Positions 33,739 to 44,491 of a stretch of 64,000 nucleotides of DNA are shown piece by piece. The stretch is taken from positions 206,453-270,452 of the forward strand of contig NW_005178903.1 in assembly GCF_000350225.1 (NCBI RefSeq), in the 5' to 3' direction. The number at the start of each line of letters is the position of its first letter. Position 1 is the stretch's first letter. The position numbers were made by a program, and so were the translations under genes. The notes below the pieces were generated by a model. That model searched no databases, was not told the DNA's origin, and saw nothing but the letters and a program-made list of their open reading frames with translations. This stretch comes from Chondrus crispus (lineage: Eukaryota; Rhodophyta; Florideophyceae; Gigartinales; Gigartinaceae).

Positions 33739-33939
33739 TCAGTAGCAGCAGCAGGCACCTGACGTGCCTCCAGTGCTGCAGGTATAGACACGGCAGCTGC
33801 TTAATCTGCGACCGCACTCGGCGAGGGCGCTATCAACGTTGGTGCGGCAGACACACGGGCAGGTTGCAGCTTCGGTCTGGACAAACATGACAGCGAAGAG
33901 AGCGAAGAGAGCGAAGATAGACATGAAGCTGCGAGACAT
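33739..33939 (-). CDS. Small secreted cysteine-rich peptide
   Basis: 66 residues from the ATG at 33937-33939 (context CAAAATGTC). The frame is open upstream to 34038, but the downstream ATG is chosen because it gives a classic signal peptide: MSRSF, then the hydrophobic MSIFALFALFAVMFV and a QTEA cleavage site. The mature part, about 42 residues, has nine cysteines (TCPCVC near its start, ACCC near the end), so a disulfide-bonded extracellular peptide is likely. I recognise no family. It is the most gene-like host ORF in the window. The role is unknown and I assign none. Confidence 0.6.
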   Translation of the reverse strand: MSRSFMSIFALFALFAVMFVQTEAATCPCVCRTNVDSALAECGRRLSSCRVYTCSTGGTSGACCCY

Positions 33940-35459
33940 TTTGGAGTTTGTTGAAAATTCGAGAGAGTGTCTTTGCTTTGTTTGTTGCTGAAGGTTGTTG
34001 AAGGCTGTGGGTTTGTGCGGTCGAAATCTGTTGCACACCGACCTATGCTTAAGTACTGATGAGAGCTCACAGGTGCAATAACTACAAATGCAGGAGCGTG
34101 CTGATGGTGCGCCTACATGCGCTTGCTCACAGCCCCCCTAATCAAAAACAGGACTCCCCATGCCATTGCAAAGAGCACGCAGGGTTACAGCCATGTCCTT
34201 ACCGACTACCAACAGCGCATGATGTCAGGAATAAGAATAATCGAGAGATTCCAGTTTGTTGAAGCTGCGGTTTTCGATCCGCTGGGCGTTCTTTCCAATT
34301 GAAAAGTGTCCTCCTCCTCTTCCACGGTACATGCATGCGAGTTGGGGTTGTCTGAATAGAGCACTCATCATGCGATTTCCCCCTATATCTTATGGCCATG
34401 CTATCAATGCAGCGATGCCCTCAGGCGAGGTTCATTCAGTCCCACAAAAACAGCTAGAATCGCAAGCAGTCTAATAGAGCTAGTCTCCAACCGAGCTCGA
34501 CCAAGCCCTTGTTGATGGTGAACCGCACTCTATATTTTCTCCCTACATTGCCATAGGCAGACACGGCGCTGCTTGATATCTTTAATCTGGAAATAGCAAA
34601 TGTCCGACGACCTTTCACAAGTTATTTTTGGTGGTATGCAAGAAGAGAAAAGGCCTAGTCGTCTTCTTCTCTCTTCTTGCACAATTAAAGAATAATCTCC
34701 AACAGCTGTGAGGAGACTTGTATATGCATTTGCCACGAGAAAAGGTTCGGCAGCGTTCACATACATTGTCGACTCCAGCACTACTGTATACAGTTTGTAC
34801 ACGTGTGCTAATAACGAGGTAACTGCGGACTCTTCCAAGCGGTACTGCTGAACATGACGCGTATATATTGCTCATACTGAACATAGTACAGTACACTGAA
34901 CTGTAGTGTGTAGGTGATACAGAACTGTACCGTCTACCGTCGCGAGAGTATTGTTGTATGCTGTGGCGCAGGTGACGCGAGCCGGTAGCATACACTTGTA
35001 CAGCTAGACTGGATTGGGAGGTATCAAGAGGCGGGAGGCTCCTACGCGGTGCTGCAATGTCACTCTAACACGGTGTGGAATGTTTGCCTTCCAGACTGGT
35101 GTCGGAACTCTCTTGACACATGCTTTGGATGGATTCGTCTCTGGGTGTTGATCTTGCTTGGAATTTAAGCACATTCTCGCTGGTCGCTCGGACATTTTAA
35201 ACACCAAAGCTGCTTACGATTAATGCGACCGAGTGGCGATCTGGGCCCATGCGCAACATCATACTGCCCTGCGCAACTGCACAGCGCAAGAGTGCAAACT
35301 ATCCCTTCAGCATCCGCACATGCGCACAAGCTCCCAACGTAAACGGGTAGATCCCTGATTGTGCGTACAGTACTGGGTGCCAGAGCCGGGGCCAAGGTGA
35401 CTTGTTACCTCCTTTTGGATAGCAGTTCGGCAGCAATCGGGTGAAAGAAACCTAGCGAG
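33940..35459. other. Unassigned DNA between the peptide gene and the palindrome
   Basis: No convincing gene or element end. Weak short ORFs only. TACAGTA/TACTGTA motifs occur near 34785, 34880 and 35370. Confidence 0.4.
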
Positions 35460-36241
35460 ATATCTCACATGGAGCACGAAGTAGCTGCATTAAGAGCCAG
35501 AGGCACGCTGAACTGCACTCAAGCCTTTCGATACACTTGCAACTCAGGAATGCAGCAGATAGAGTGATGGGTACTAAGGGGACTGGCTGCATTGCTGCAT
35601 GCGTTCCACGGTGCTCATGGAGCTTCGTTTGCGTATGCGAATCCCTGCTACCCTTCGAGTGGTACCGCGATGCAGAAGACAATGCGCCTGTGTCTGTACC
35701 GAGGACACTAGTGTCACCATCAACTCATGATCCGGAGTTCAGGCTGTCATTTTTATATCGGTACGCCTGGTACCACTCCAGGGACTTGCTGTCGCTACGG
35801 ACAACGATCGTTTATACTAAATTTTCATACTGTAGTATCGCTCCGTGCGGGGGAGGAGCTGTGGCGCCTGCCGGTGCTGAGGCGCCTGCCGGTGAAGATC
35901 GAACCTGGTGAGCACATAGAGAAAAGGTCAAGGGCAAGGGGCTTTCATAGATAGAGTTAGTTGGGTCTTACCGTATTTCAACTTGGACCGTTATTTCATT
36001 TGGAGGATCCCTAAATCCTTCCATTTACATTACATTACTGCTGAGGCTCGCAGAGCCAGGAAAGGAAAGTAGAGGTGGCTAATGCTGGCGACGGGAGTGG
36101 GGCGGGGGAGAGGATATTTCCCCCGAGAGTGCAGTGATGGCTGCCATCTGCGATACCGTACATGAGTCTGGATGTGTAAATCAAACAGCTCTGATGCTCC
36201 TTGCCCAGTTCGACGATTCTCTATTTCAGCACCTTTTTCCA

Positions 36242-36736
36242 TTACGCCTTGCTGATATCGTCGCGCTGAGTGTTCACGCGAGGAGAACGCTCGCCAATTT
36301 TCCGGACAAGAGCAAGAAATTTCTTCCACCACAATGAACGAACCCTGTGCTTTCTCCCCGGAGGATCCTCAGTCTTGCAAGGACTTTCATCTTGGGAAGA
36401 GGTCCCCTGATTTCCTTTAGTTTTATCATGCGCAACTCCTACAACTTCATCCAAATCTTTCTCGCTGACGTTCTCGCTTACCCGGGAAGACAATTTCACC
36501 AGATTATTTTGAGCATTCCCTGACAAGCCAGCATGCGCAGTTCTCGTCGGTAGCGTTTCATGAAACGGCAATCGGCTCCCGTTCGGCGAAGGCTTCGAAT
36601 TAATTGATGCAATAGCGTTGTTAATAATTTCAAATTTCTTCAGGAAGTTACCTTTCCTTTCACTCCGGGATGGGGTGGGGGTACAGGCCTCAATGTGCAC
36701 GTGAAACTCGGCATAGTCCTGCGCAACGGAAGTCAT
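36242..36736 (-). CDS. Hypothetical protein, 164 aa, left-arm copy
   Basis: ATG start; encodes the same 164 residues as 38385-38879. The sequence is Ser/Lys/Glu-rich, with a likely helical segment (KGNFLKKFEIINNAIASIN) near residue 30, a low-complexity acidic middle, and a basic amphipathic stretch RSLWWKKFLALVRKIGERS near residues 132-150. No known domain. Two identical copies point outward from the palindrome centre. Identity between copies reflects the arms and is not by itself evidence of selection. Confidence 0.4.
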   Translation of the reverse strand: MTSVAQDYAEFHVHIEACTPTPSRSERKGNFLKKFEIINNAIASINSKPSPNGSRLPFHETLPTRTAHAGLSGNAQNNLVKLSSRVSENVSEKDLDEVVGVAHDKTKGNQGTSSQDESPCKTEDPPGRKHRVRSLWWKKFLALVRKIGERSPRVNTQRDDISKA

Positions 36737-37419
36737 GGTAAGTTACGGTGGAGTTGTGAAGAACAAGAAAGGTTCCAGGTTCTCTTGTGGCTGATGAGGA
36801 TAAGTTTGAGTAATATAGGCGGGTAACGGAAGAGACAAAATTTCCGTTAGGTACGCTTAAGAATGAAAGAAACTCCACGAGAACTTTCCCGCTCAAATAC
36901 CGTAGACGAAAACGGTTGCACAGACAAATTCGCCTGTTCTTGGATAAAACTAACGAAGCCTCTGATTCATGACATAAGAAGAACCTCCCCTTCGTATTTA
37001 GAAATGCTTCACAAGCAACATGTTTCATGGACGAAGGGGGACATAGAAGTTAATTCGCAGGAGCGATTTTGGAAACAAATGTCGACTAAACTGTCATGAA
37101 GAAGCAACCAGCCAAACCACTCCCACCGTGAAACGAAGAACAGAATGAATACATTATTAGCTTTGAAGACGGTTTCCGAGCTTAACAACAAAATCAGGTA
37201 AAGTCTAAATGAGGTCTGACACAATAATATATTCTAATCAAGGGGATTACCACACTGGATTTTCGTCTGTCCAGGCGTATACTGTACCCTTGTACAGTAC
37301 ATTAGCGGGCGCGTATTTTCCAAGAAAGGAGTCATAAAAATATTGATTCTGGACAATAGGACACAAAGTTGAGAAATTGCGTGGATTGTTCTCTGTTTCT
37401 TCAGAGCTGGTGATTTGGT

Positions 37420-37701
37420 GTACCAGTTTTTGCATAGAGCCGGAGAGCCTCTCGTTTGTATGGGAAGGCAAACGCCCTGTCCGGAAATAGTAACTCTGGA
37501 TTACGTTTACTCTGCAGACATCTGTTTCCAAAATCTTACTTTGCTGGTGCAGCGGAATGTGAATTTGGCAGCCGGGAGAATTCATCTGAATTTTCCACAT
37601 GAAAGAACGTTCTCTTCTGAGTTTTACTATTTAACATTCCATTATATCCCTGTATATGCAGAGAGCTCTTGGAAAAAAAACTGGTACCCTCACGATGCCG
37701 A
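37420..37701. other. Palindrome spacer with its own inverted ends
   Basis: The 282-bp unique centre starts GTACCAGTTTTT (37420-37431) and has the exact inverse, AAAAACTGGTAC, at 37676-37687. It also carries GACATCTGTTTCCAAAATC near 37517, which resembles GACATTTGTTTCCAAAATC in the right arm near 38038. The spacer may thus be a diverged third copy of arm sequence. Confidence 0.7.
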
Positions 37702-38384
37702 ACCAAATCACCAGCTCTGAAGAAACAGAGAACAATCCACGCAATTTCTCAACTTTGTGTCCTATTGTCCAGAATCAATATTTTTATGACTCCTTTCTTG
37801 GAAAATACGCGCCCGCTAATGTACTGTACAAGGGTACAGTATACGCCTGGACAGACGAAAATCCAGTGTGGTAATCCCCTTGATTAGAATATATTATTGT
37901 GTCAGACCTCATTTAGACTTTACCTGATTTTGTTGTTAAGCTCGGAAACCGTCTTCAAAGCTAATAATGTATTCATTCTGTTCTTCGTTTCACGGTGGGA
38001 GTGGTTTGGCTGGTTGCTTCTTCATGACAGTTTAGTCGACATTTGTTTCCAAAATCGCTCCTGCGAATTAACTTCTATGTCCCCCTTCGTCCATGAAACA
38101 TGTTGCTTGTGAAGCATTTCTAAATACGAAGGGGAGGTTCTTCTTATGTCATGAATCAGAGGCTTCGTTAGTTTTATCCAAGAACAGGCGAATTTGTCTG
38201 TGCAACCGTTTTCGTCTACGGTATTTGAGCGGGAAAGTTCTCGTGGAGTTTCTTTCATTCTTAAGCGTACCTAACGGAAATTTTGTCTCTTCCGTTACCC
38301 GCCTATATTACTCAAACTTATCCTCATCAGCCACAAGAGAACCTGGAACCTTTCTTGTTCTTCACAACTCCACCGTAACTTACC

Positions 38385-38879
38385 ATGACTTCCGTTGCGC
38401 AGGACTATGCCGAGTTTCACGTGCACATTGAGGCCTGTACCCCCACCCCATCCCGGAGTGAAAGGAAAGGTAACTTCCTGAAGAAATTTGAAATTATTAA
38501 CAACGCTATTGCATCAATTAATTCGAAGCCTTCGCCGAACGGGAGCCGATTGCCGTTTCATGAAACGCTACCGACGAGAACTGCGCATGCTGGCTTGTCA
38601 GGGAATGCTCAAAATAATCTGGTGAAATTGTCTTCCCGGGTAAGCGAGAACGTCAGCGAGAAAGATTTGGATGAAGTTGTAGGAGTTGCGCATGATAAAA
38701 CTAAAGGAAATCAGGGGACCTCTTCCCAAGATGAAAGTCCTTGCAAGACTGAGGATCCTCCGGGGAGAAAGCACAGGGTTCGTTCATTGTGGTGGAAGAA
38801 ATTTCTTGCTCTTGTCCGGAAAATTGGCGAGCGTTCTCCTCGCGTGAACACTCAGCGCGACGATATCAGCAAGGCGTAA
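38385..38879 (+). CDS. Hypothetical protein, 164 aa, right-arm copy
   Basis: ATG at 38385 (TTACCATGAC). CTATATTACTC about 75 bp upstream could be a TATA-like element. A second ORF of 112 codons (38093-38431) overlaps the start in another frame, also mirrored at 36690-37028. I favour the longer ORF because its composition is more protein-like. Function unknown. Confidence 0.4.
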   Translation: MTSVAQDYAEFHVHIEACTPTPSRSERKGNFLKKFEIINNAIASINSKPSPNGSRLPFHETLPTRTAHAGLSGNAQNNLVKLSSRVSENVSEKDLDEVVGVAHDKTKGNQGTSSQDESPCKTEDPPGRKHRVRSLWWKKFLALVRKIGERSPRVNTQRDDISKA

Positions 38880-39703
38880 TGGAAAAAGGTGCTGAAATAG
38901 AGAATCGTCGAACTGGGCAAGGAGCATCAGAGCTGTTTGATTTACACATCCAGACTCATGTACGGTATCGCAGATGGCAGCCATCACTGCACTCTCGGGG
39001 GAAATATCCTCTCCCCCGCCCCACTCCCGTCGCCAGCATTAGCCACCTCTACTTTCCTTTCCTGGCTCTGCGAGCCTCAGCAGTAATGTAATGTAAATGG
39101 AAGGATTTAGGGATCCTCCAAATGAAATAACGGTCCAAGTTGAAATACGGTAAGACCCAACTAACTCTATCTATGAAAGCCCCTTGCCCTTGACCTTTTC
39201 TCTATGTGCTCACCAGGTTCGATCTTCACCGGCAGGCGCCTCAGCACCGGCAGGCGCCACAGCTCCTCCCCCGCACGGAGCGATACTACAGTATGAAAAT
39301 TTAGTATAAACGATCGTTGTCCGTAGCGACAGCAAGTCCCTGGAGTGGTACCAGGCGTACCGATATAAAAACGACAGCCTGAACTCCGGATCATGAGTTG
39401 ATGGTGACACTAGTGTCCTCGGTACAGACACAGGCGCATTGTCTTCTGCATCGCGGTACCACTCGAAGGGTAGCAGGGATTCGCATACGCAAACGAAGCT
39501 CCATGAGCACCGTGGAACGCATGCAGCAATGCAGCCAGTCCCCCTAGTACCCATCACTCTATCTGCTGCATTCCTGAGTTGCAAGTGTATCGAAAGGCTT
39601 GAGTGCAGTTCAGCGTGCCTCTGGCTCTTAATGCAGCTACTTCGTGCTCCATGTGAGATATTCGAATCGCGCACAATGTAAACTGATAGTGGAATCAACA
39701 CCA

Positions 39704-39734
39704 ATGGTGGTGGATGGTGGTGGATGGTGGTGAA
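39704..39734. repeat. ATGGTGGTGG short tandem repeat
   Basis: Three units of a 10-bp repeat, ATGGTGGTGG, in the 200 bp between the palindrome and copia B. Confidence 0.8.
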
Positions 39735-39867
39735 GATGCTCGCTCATTTCTCTCACAACAAGAGAAGAGTGTCGTTGCATCCTGACAAACCGATTGATAC
39801 TCACACTTTTTCAATTAACATCGCGCAGCCGCACTGTGTTGAAATCATCTAACAGGTCATTATTGCC

Positions 39868-40069
39868 TGTGATGCAAGATCGATGGCTCGGTTTACTGTG
39901 ATCGCGTCTCTATCTACCTTATGTAGGGATGGTAGCGATCCGTAGGCCGGCGGCGATCGTGGTGAGTTGATCGCTGTTGTACGTGTGCAACGTGTGTGTA
40001 TATGGCTCTCATGACTGCTGACGCATTGCTGTTGCGGCGTCGACGTTTGTTTTTATGGCTCTCATGACA
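39868..40069 (-). repeat. 3' LTR of copia B
   Basis: Plus-strand ends TGTGATGC and CATGACA. On the minus strand it starts TGTCATGAG directly after the tract CAGGGGGAG. The phrase ATGGCTCTCATGAC occurs twice in it (near 40003 and 40055), so the exact upstream border has a small ambiguity. Confidence 0.7.
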
Positions 40070-41125
40070 CTCCCCCTGTCGACGGCGCTGCAGTTTTGCC
40101 GTCTGCAGTCGTGTGGTTGCTGAGCTGTAGTTTGGGGAGGAGGCGCGTGTATGCTTGACGACGCAGCGGTTTTGTGAGGATGTCCGCGAGTTGGTCGTCC
40201 GTGGGGACATGTGCAATGGCAATTGTGCCCTTTTGAGCCTGATGCGTGAGGTAGTGATGCCTCAGATCTATGAATTTTCGCCTCTTCGTCGGTCCCGTGC
40301 TGTTGGCAACGTGGATGGCGGACTGGTTGTCTATCATCAAGGGGGTCGGGGATTGCGGCAGCATGTGCACATCCTGTAGCAGACGTCGGATCCACGTGGT
40401 CTGCTGTGCGGCGGAGGTGGCCGCAATATATTCTGCCTCACAGGTGGATAAGGCTGTGATGTTTTGCTTGAGGGACCCCCAACATATCGGTGTGCCGTTG
40501 TATGTGTGGAGGGTCCCCGATATGGACTTCCTGTCCGTGATGTCGGCAGCGAAATCGGCATCGGCATACGAGACAAGGAGGTTCTGGGGTTTCTCTTTGT
40601 CTGCTTGCTTGCCGGCTCGGAACGTGAGGCCTGTGTTTGGTGTGCCCTTGAGGTACCTTATCAGGCGTTTTAGTGCGTTCCAGTGCCTTTGTGTCGGGTT
40701 GTTGGCCGCTACTGCTAGTCTGTTTGCCAGGAAGTAGATGTCTGGTCGCGTTGAGTCAGCGATATAGCGTAGGTCCCCAATGATCTGCTGGTATTTTTTG
40801 AGTGTGTGCAGTTGGGTCTCGTCTTTGTCTGTTGGCTTGTGGAGCAGGACACCGTCGCAGTATGGGGTGTCTTTGGCATTGCATTTGGCCATGTCCACTT
40901 GCTGTACTATGTAGTTGATGGCGTTGGGCTGGGCGATGTGAATGTCTCCGTTTTGGTGTCGTGTCACCGTCCATCCGAGAAAAGTCCTGTGTTCCCCTAG
41001 GCGTTTGATGTTGTACGCTTTCGCTAGGGCTGCAGCGAACTCGTCTTTGAGTTTCGCGGTTGGGGCGATTACTGTGAAGTCATCCATGCTGACAGCAGCA
41101 ATTATATGTTCTTTGCCTTTTTTTT
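40062..41125 (-). CDS. Copia B C-terminal RT and RNase H
   Basis: Continues after the 41118-41125 A run. The catalytic box is SMDDF, where most copia elements have YVDD. RNase H includes GDLRYIADSTRPDIYFLANRL, YADADFAADITDRKSISG and STCEAEYIAATSA, and ends with DQLADILTKPL before a stop at 40062 just inside the 3' LTR border (LTR ends 40069). Confidence 0.75.
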
Positions 41126-42820
41126 GGACCAGAGGCACAGGTCTGCTTCGCTTTGCTTGAAGTTGTTCTTTCGTAGGAGTGTGAAGACTGCAGATAGGTA
41201 TGTGTGGCCGGCGGATGGCGTCCCGTATATGTTCATGTTTAGTTTTCCGCCTTGGCAGGCATGTTTGTATGTGCCATTGAATCTGGCATGCTGTCTCACA
41301 TATACTGTTTCTCCTCCGTTGTGCGCGAATTTTTCGTGTAGGTACGCTGACTTGATATCGATGTGTTCGATGTGCATGCGGTACTTGGCCGCTATTCCAA
41401 ACATTGCGCGTACTGTGGTCTTGTCGGCCATGTACGTTGTAGTTTTGGATGGGTCGTAGTGCTTGTGTGGTAGCATTTTGTCCCCCCTTGCAGAGCATCG
41501 GGCTTTTCTCGATGCAATTTGTCCTTTGCTGTCCCTCTTGTAACGATATCCCATTTTTAGGGGTATCAGTTTCCGTTTCTTGGGGATTTCGGAGTCGGGT
41601 ATCCACTGTACTACGTTCATGGCGTCGAGGTTGTCGAGTTCGGCGTTGTGGGCTTTTTCCCATTCGGCAGCGTCGGGGTATTTTTTGGCTTGTCCGGGGT
41701 GAGCTGGGGCGGGTGTGGTGCCTGTTATCTCTGTTGGCGTGCGATGCGGGGTGAAGGCTTTCGTGGCGTATGTGCGTGAGGCTACAGGATCGGTGGTGCT
41801 GTGGTATGGTTGGAAGTTGACGCATCGAACTCGTCGTGGTCTGTTCGTGTCGAGTTCGAGGACCATTATGTGGTTTTCGTCGATGCCATGGAGATACCTG
41901 GCGGGTGTTGCCCTGTGGGCGAGTTTTGATATTTGTTTCCGATTTGCTAACTCAGGTACTGTACCGAGCTGTCCGAACAGCAGGAATTGCGGGACGTCGG
42001 GGGTGGCATTGGTCCACATGGTGTAGGGAAGGGTGTTGATCCCGTGGTGGAGTATATTGTTGTACTTGAATGCAGCGTCCCTTACTGCGTCTTCCCAGTG
42101 CGTCTTGGGTAGTGAGCTGTGGTGGAGGGCGGCTCTGGCTGAGTTCATGAGTGTACTGTTTATCCTTTCCGCGATCCCATTTTGTTGGGGCGTATGTGGG
42201 ACTGTAGTGCTGTGCATGACGTTGTGCGATCTGTATACGGCGCTGGCGCTGTCTGATACATATTCTTTCGCGTTGTCTGTGTGGAACAGTCTCGGTTTGC
42301 ACCCTTTTCGTTTGTTGAGGGCTGTGAGGATGACATCCAGCCTGTGCGGTGTTTCTGCTCTTGATTGCAGGAAGTCGACTATGAGGTAGCGGGATCGGGT
42401 GTCTATTACTGTGAGTATGTATTTGTTGCCTTGCCTGGATGTGGGGTTGAATGGTCCACATATATCGCTGCTAAAGGCGGCTCCTACTCGGTAGTTGTGC
42501 GTCTTGGGGTAGTGCGGTGCGGGCTGCTGCTTCGCTGCAGCGCAGCTCGAGCAGGTGATCTGCGGTGGTCGTTGCCTGAGTGTGGGCGGGAGGTTTGGCA
42601 GGAGGCCGAGTTTGGCCATTTTCTGGAGCGTTGTTGGTCTGATGTGATTGAACAGTACATGATAGTGGTGGAAGTCCCTTTCTACAGCTGGGTGTGCTGG
42701 GGTGTGCGGTGGGGGCGCTGGGTTGTGCATTTGGTGTAGTGGGATTTTTTCTGCGCGTGGTGCAGTGTGGCCACGTGCTAGTGTGCGGCTTGGCTTTGGC
42801 GTCGCTGTCTTCTTTTTTTT
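41118..42820 (-). CDS. Copia B integrase and N-terminal RT
   Basis: Open from the gag overlap to a stop at 41102. The GAG-pre-integrase zinc region (HHYHVLFNH...CSSC) is followed by an integrase core with D (SSDICGPF), D (FHTDNAKEY) and E (QNGIAERIN). RT begins with KMGYRYKRDSKGQI and SAYLHEKF. The frame breaks inside RT, before the catalytic box, at the 8-base A run 41118-41125; nine bases would keep the frame. Confidence 0.75.
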
Positions 42821-44487
42821 GTTTTTGGATTTGGGGCTTTTTTGGTTTGGGTATCGGGTCTTTTGGAATTTTTTATTGACCGTGGTGGTATGGTCCGGGC
42901 TGCCATGCCGTTGCCTTTGGTTTTTGGGAGATCGAGGTAGTACATGCCTTTCCTGAAGCGTGCTTGCGCTACTATTTGTGGCGGGTGTGTGCTCGTGTCG
43001 AGTACAGTGGCCTGTGTGGGTGTGAACCGGACCTCTCCCCATTGCTCTGCTATGTCGTGAACTGATAGCAGGTTGGATCGCATTGCTGGGTTGGCGATCG
43101 CTGGGACTCGTATGTGCCTATTCGTACTGGTCCGTATATGTATCATCCCCTTGTGTGTGGCGGGTGGCGTGATGTTGGTGGCCGTGTTAGTTCGGATGAT
43201 TTGTCGGAGTGGTTTCATGTTCGTCGTGGGTTTGCGAACATGTGACGGATGCGCTCCTGAGTCGAGGGCATACTGCTTACCTTCGCATATGTCCTCGTCA
43301 GTCACCTGTTGCGCGATTGTGTCGTCGTGTTCGTCGCGGGTGCTGGCCATTTTCCCGGTGGTGGTTTTGGGCGGCGAACGTGTTTGCCGAGGGGTTGTGC
43401 GCTTCTTATCGGTATTCGTGTACCATTGTTCCGCATTTTCCCTTGTGGCTGCATTGCCGCGTTGGGGTTGGTCGGGGTGGGTCGTTGATCCTCTGCCTTG
43501 CCTCCGGCTGCGAGTTCGTCGTCTCATTGCCTGGTAGTTGGGGCTGTCTGCCCATTGGTCTGTCGTGTTCATGCCTTGTGGACGTTGTTGCCTGATTTCC
43601 TGTTTTTCGTCTTCTCGAGCTTGTATGGATTTGAGTCGTTGGACGAGGTTGGCTATGGTTGTGGGGATTGTGTTGTTCGCGATCCACATGTCGGGTAGGT
43701 GTCGCAATGCCGGGTGCGAGTTGAGGCCGTGTATGATGAATTCTATCGTGACAGATTCATCATGTTGAATGCTTGGGTACTCTGCGAGGCACATTTTTGT
43801 CCGTATCGTTCGGTGTGCGGCGATGTATTCATCTAGGTCGCCTCCGGCCTTGATCTTTGTGCGTTGTGCTTCTTGTTTGAGGATGAGGTGTGTGGTTGGC
43901 GTTGAGTCAGTGAAGTGTGTTTTGATCTCTGCCAGAAGCTGTTGAGGGGTAACGCTGAGGTCCATGTCGATTGTGCTTGCCAGATCCGCTGGGAGGCTGG
44001 TCATGATGCTCATGCGTAGGAATGCACATTTTCGGCGGTATGTGGAATGGTACGGGCTCGTTACTGTGGGGGGTGGTGAGCTTTCGTCGAGGGCTGCCTC
44101 GACGTTGTTGATTATTGCTATGTCGTGGAGGGTTTGCGTCCATAGCTTGTAGTTCGTTCCGTCGCTTGCGAGTGGAGGTAGCTGTCCATGCATTCTTGTG
44201 TCAGCTTGGGGCATTTTGGGTGCTATTTCTTGCTGGTTTGACATTTGTGGGCGCTCTGCAGGGGTTGTCGGGGCGTGTTGTGTTGGCTCTACGGGGGTGA
44301 TCGGAGCTTGGTGTTGTGGCTCTACGGGTGTGGTCGGAGCGGGTTGTGTTGGCTCTACGCTTGCTGGCGGAGCTTGTGGGGTTGGGGCAACGGGGCGTCG
44401 TGGTGCCGTGCTCTCGTTGTCCTGATGTCGTCCGGGTGGTCGGTATACGAGATGATCGTCTTGTAGTGGTGCGTGGTTAGGGTCCAT
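42778..44487 (-). CDS. Copia B Gag-protease
   Basis: ATG at 44485-44487; 569 codons. A proline/glutamine-rich N-terminus with repeated PVEPTQ..AP(I/T)TP motifs precedes a copia Gag domain (LWTQTLHDIAIINNVEAAL...). The expected CCHC zinc knuckle is not present; a basic RRRTRSRRQGRGS stretch stands in its place. The protease motif is ALDSGAHPSHV. The frame ends at 42778. Pol lies in the -1 frame, reached at an A AAA AAA heptamer (42813-42820). Confidence 0.75.
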   Translation of the reverse strand: MDPNHAPLQDDHLVYRPPGRHQDNESTAPRRPVAPTPQAPPASVEPTQPAPTTPVEPQHQAPITPVEPTQHAPTTPAERPQMSNQQEIAPKMPQADTRMHGQLPPLASDGTNYKLWTQTLHDIAIINNVEAALDESSPPPTVTSPYHSTYRRKCAFLRMSIMTSLPADLASTIDMDLSVTPQQLLAEIKTHFTDSTPTTHLILKQEAQRTKIKAGGDLDEYIAAHRTIRTKMCLAEYPSIQHDESVTIEFIIHGLNSHPALRHLPDMWIANNTIPTTIANLVQRLKSIQAREDEKQEIRQQRPQGMNTTDQWADSPNYQAMRRRTRSRRQGRGSTTHPDQPQRGNAATRENAEQWYTNTDKKRTTPRQTRSPPKTTTGKMASTRDEHDDTIAQQVTDEDICEGKQYALDSGAHPSHVRKPTTNMKPLRQIIRTNTATNITPPATHKGMIHIRTSTNRHIRVPAIANPAMRSNLLSVHDIAEQWGEVRFTPTQATVLDTSTHPPQIVAQARFRKGMYYLDLPKTKGNGMAARTIPPRSIKNSKRPDTQTKKAPNPKTKKRRQRRQSQAAH

Positions 44488-44491
44488 AACC

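Larger units (their letters stand above)
35460..39661. repeat. 4.2-kb inverted repeat (palindrome), 1960-bp arms
   Basis: The left arm 35460-37419 is the reverse complement of the right arm 37702-39661. Both arms are 1960 bp, and I find only two differences, at about 35574 and 35750 on the left (A against G). The spacer is 282 bp. I see no target duplication outside the arms. Each arm holds a copy of the same ORFs, in mirror orientation. It may be a foldback-type element with very long terminal repeats, a segmental inverted duplication kept alike by gene conversion, or an assembly artefact. Confidence 0.9.

Noticed and set aside
35537..35911. 124-codon ORF at the outer part of the palindrome arm
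   Set aside because: In the other arm the ORF extends past the repeat border (39210-39704), and it has low-complexity Ala/Gly/Pro at its end. No sign of a real gene.
37897..38431. 71- and 112-codon ORFs overlapping the 164-codon ORF
   Set aside because: Overlapping frames in the same arm; composition and lack of motif make them weaker than the 164-codon ORF.
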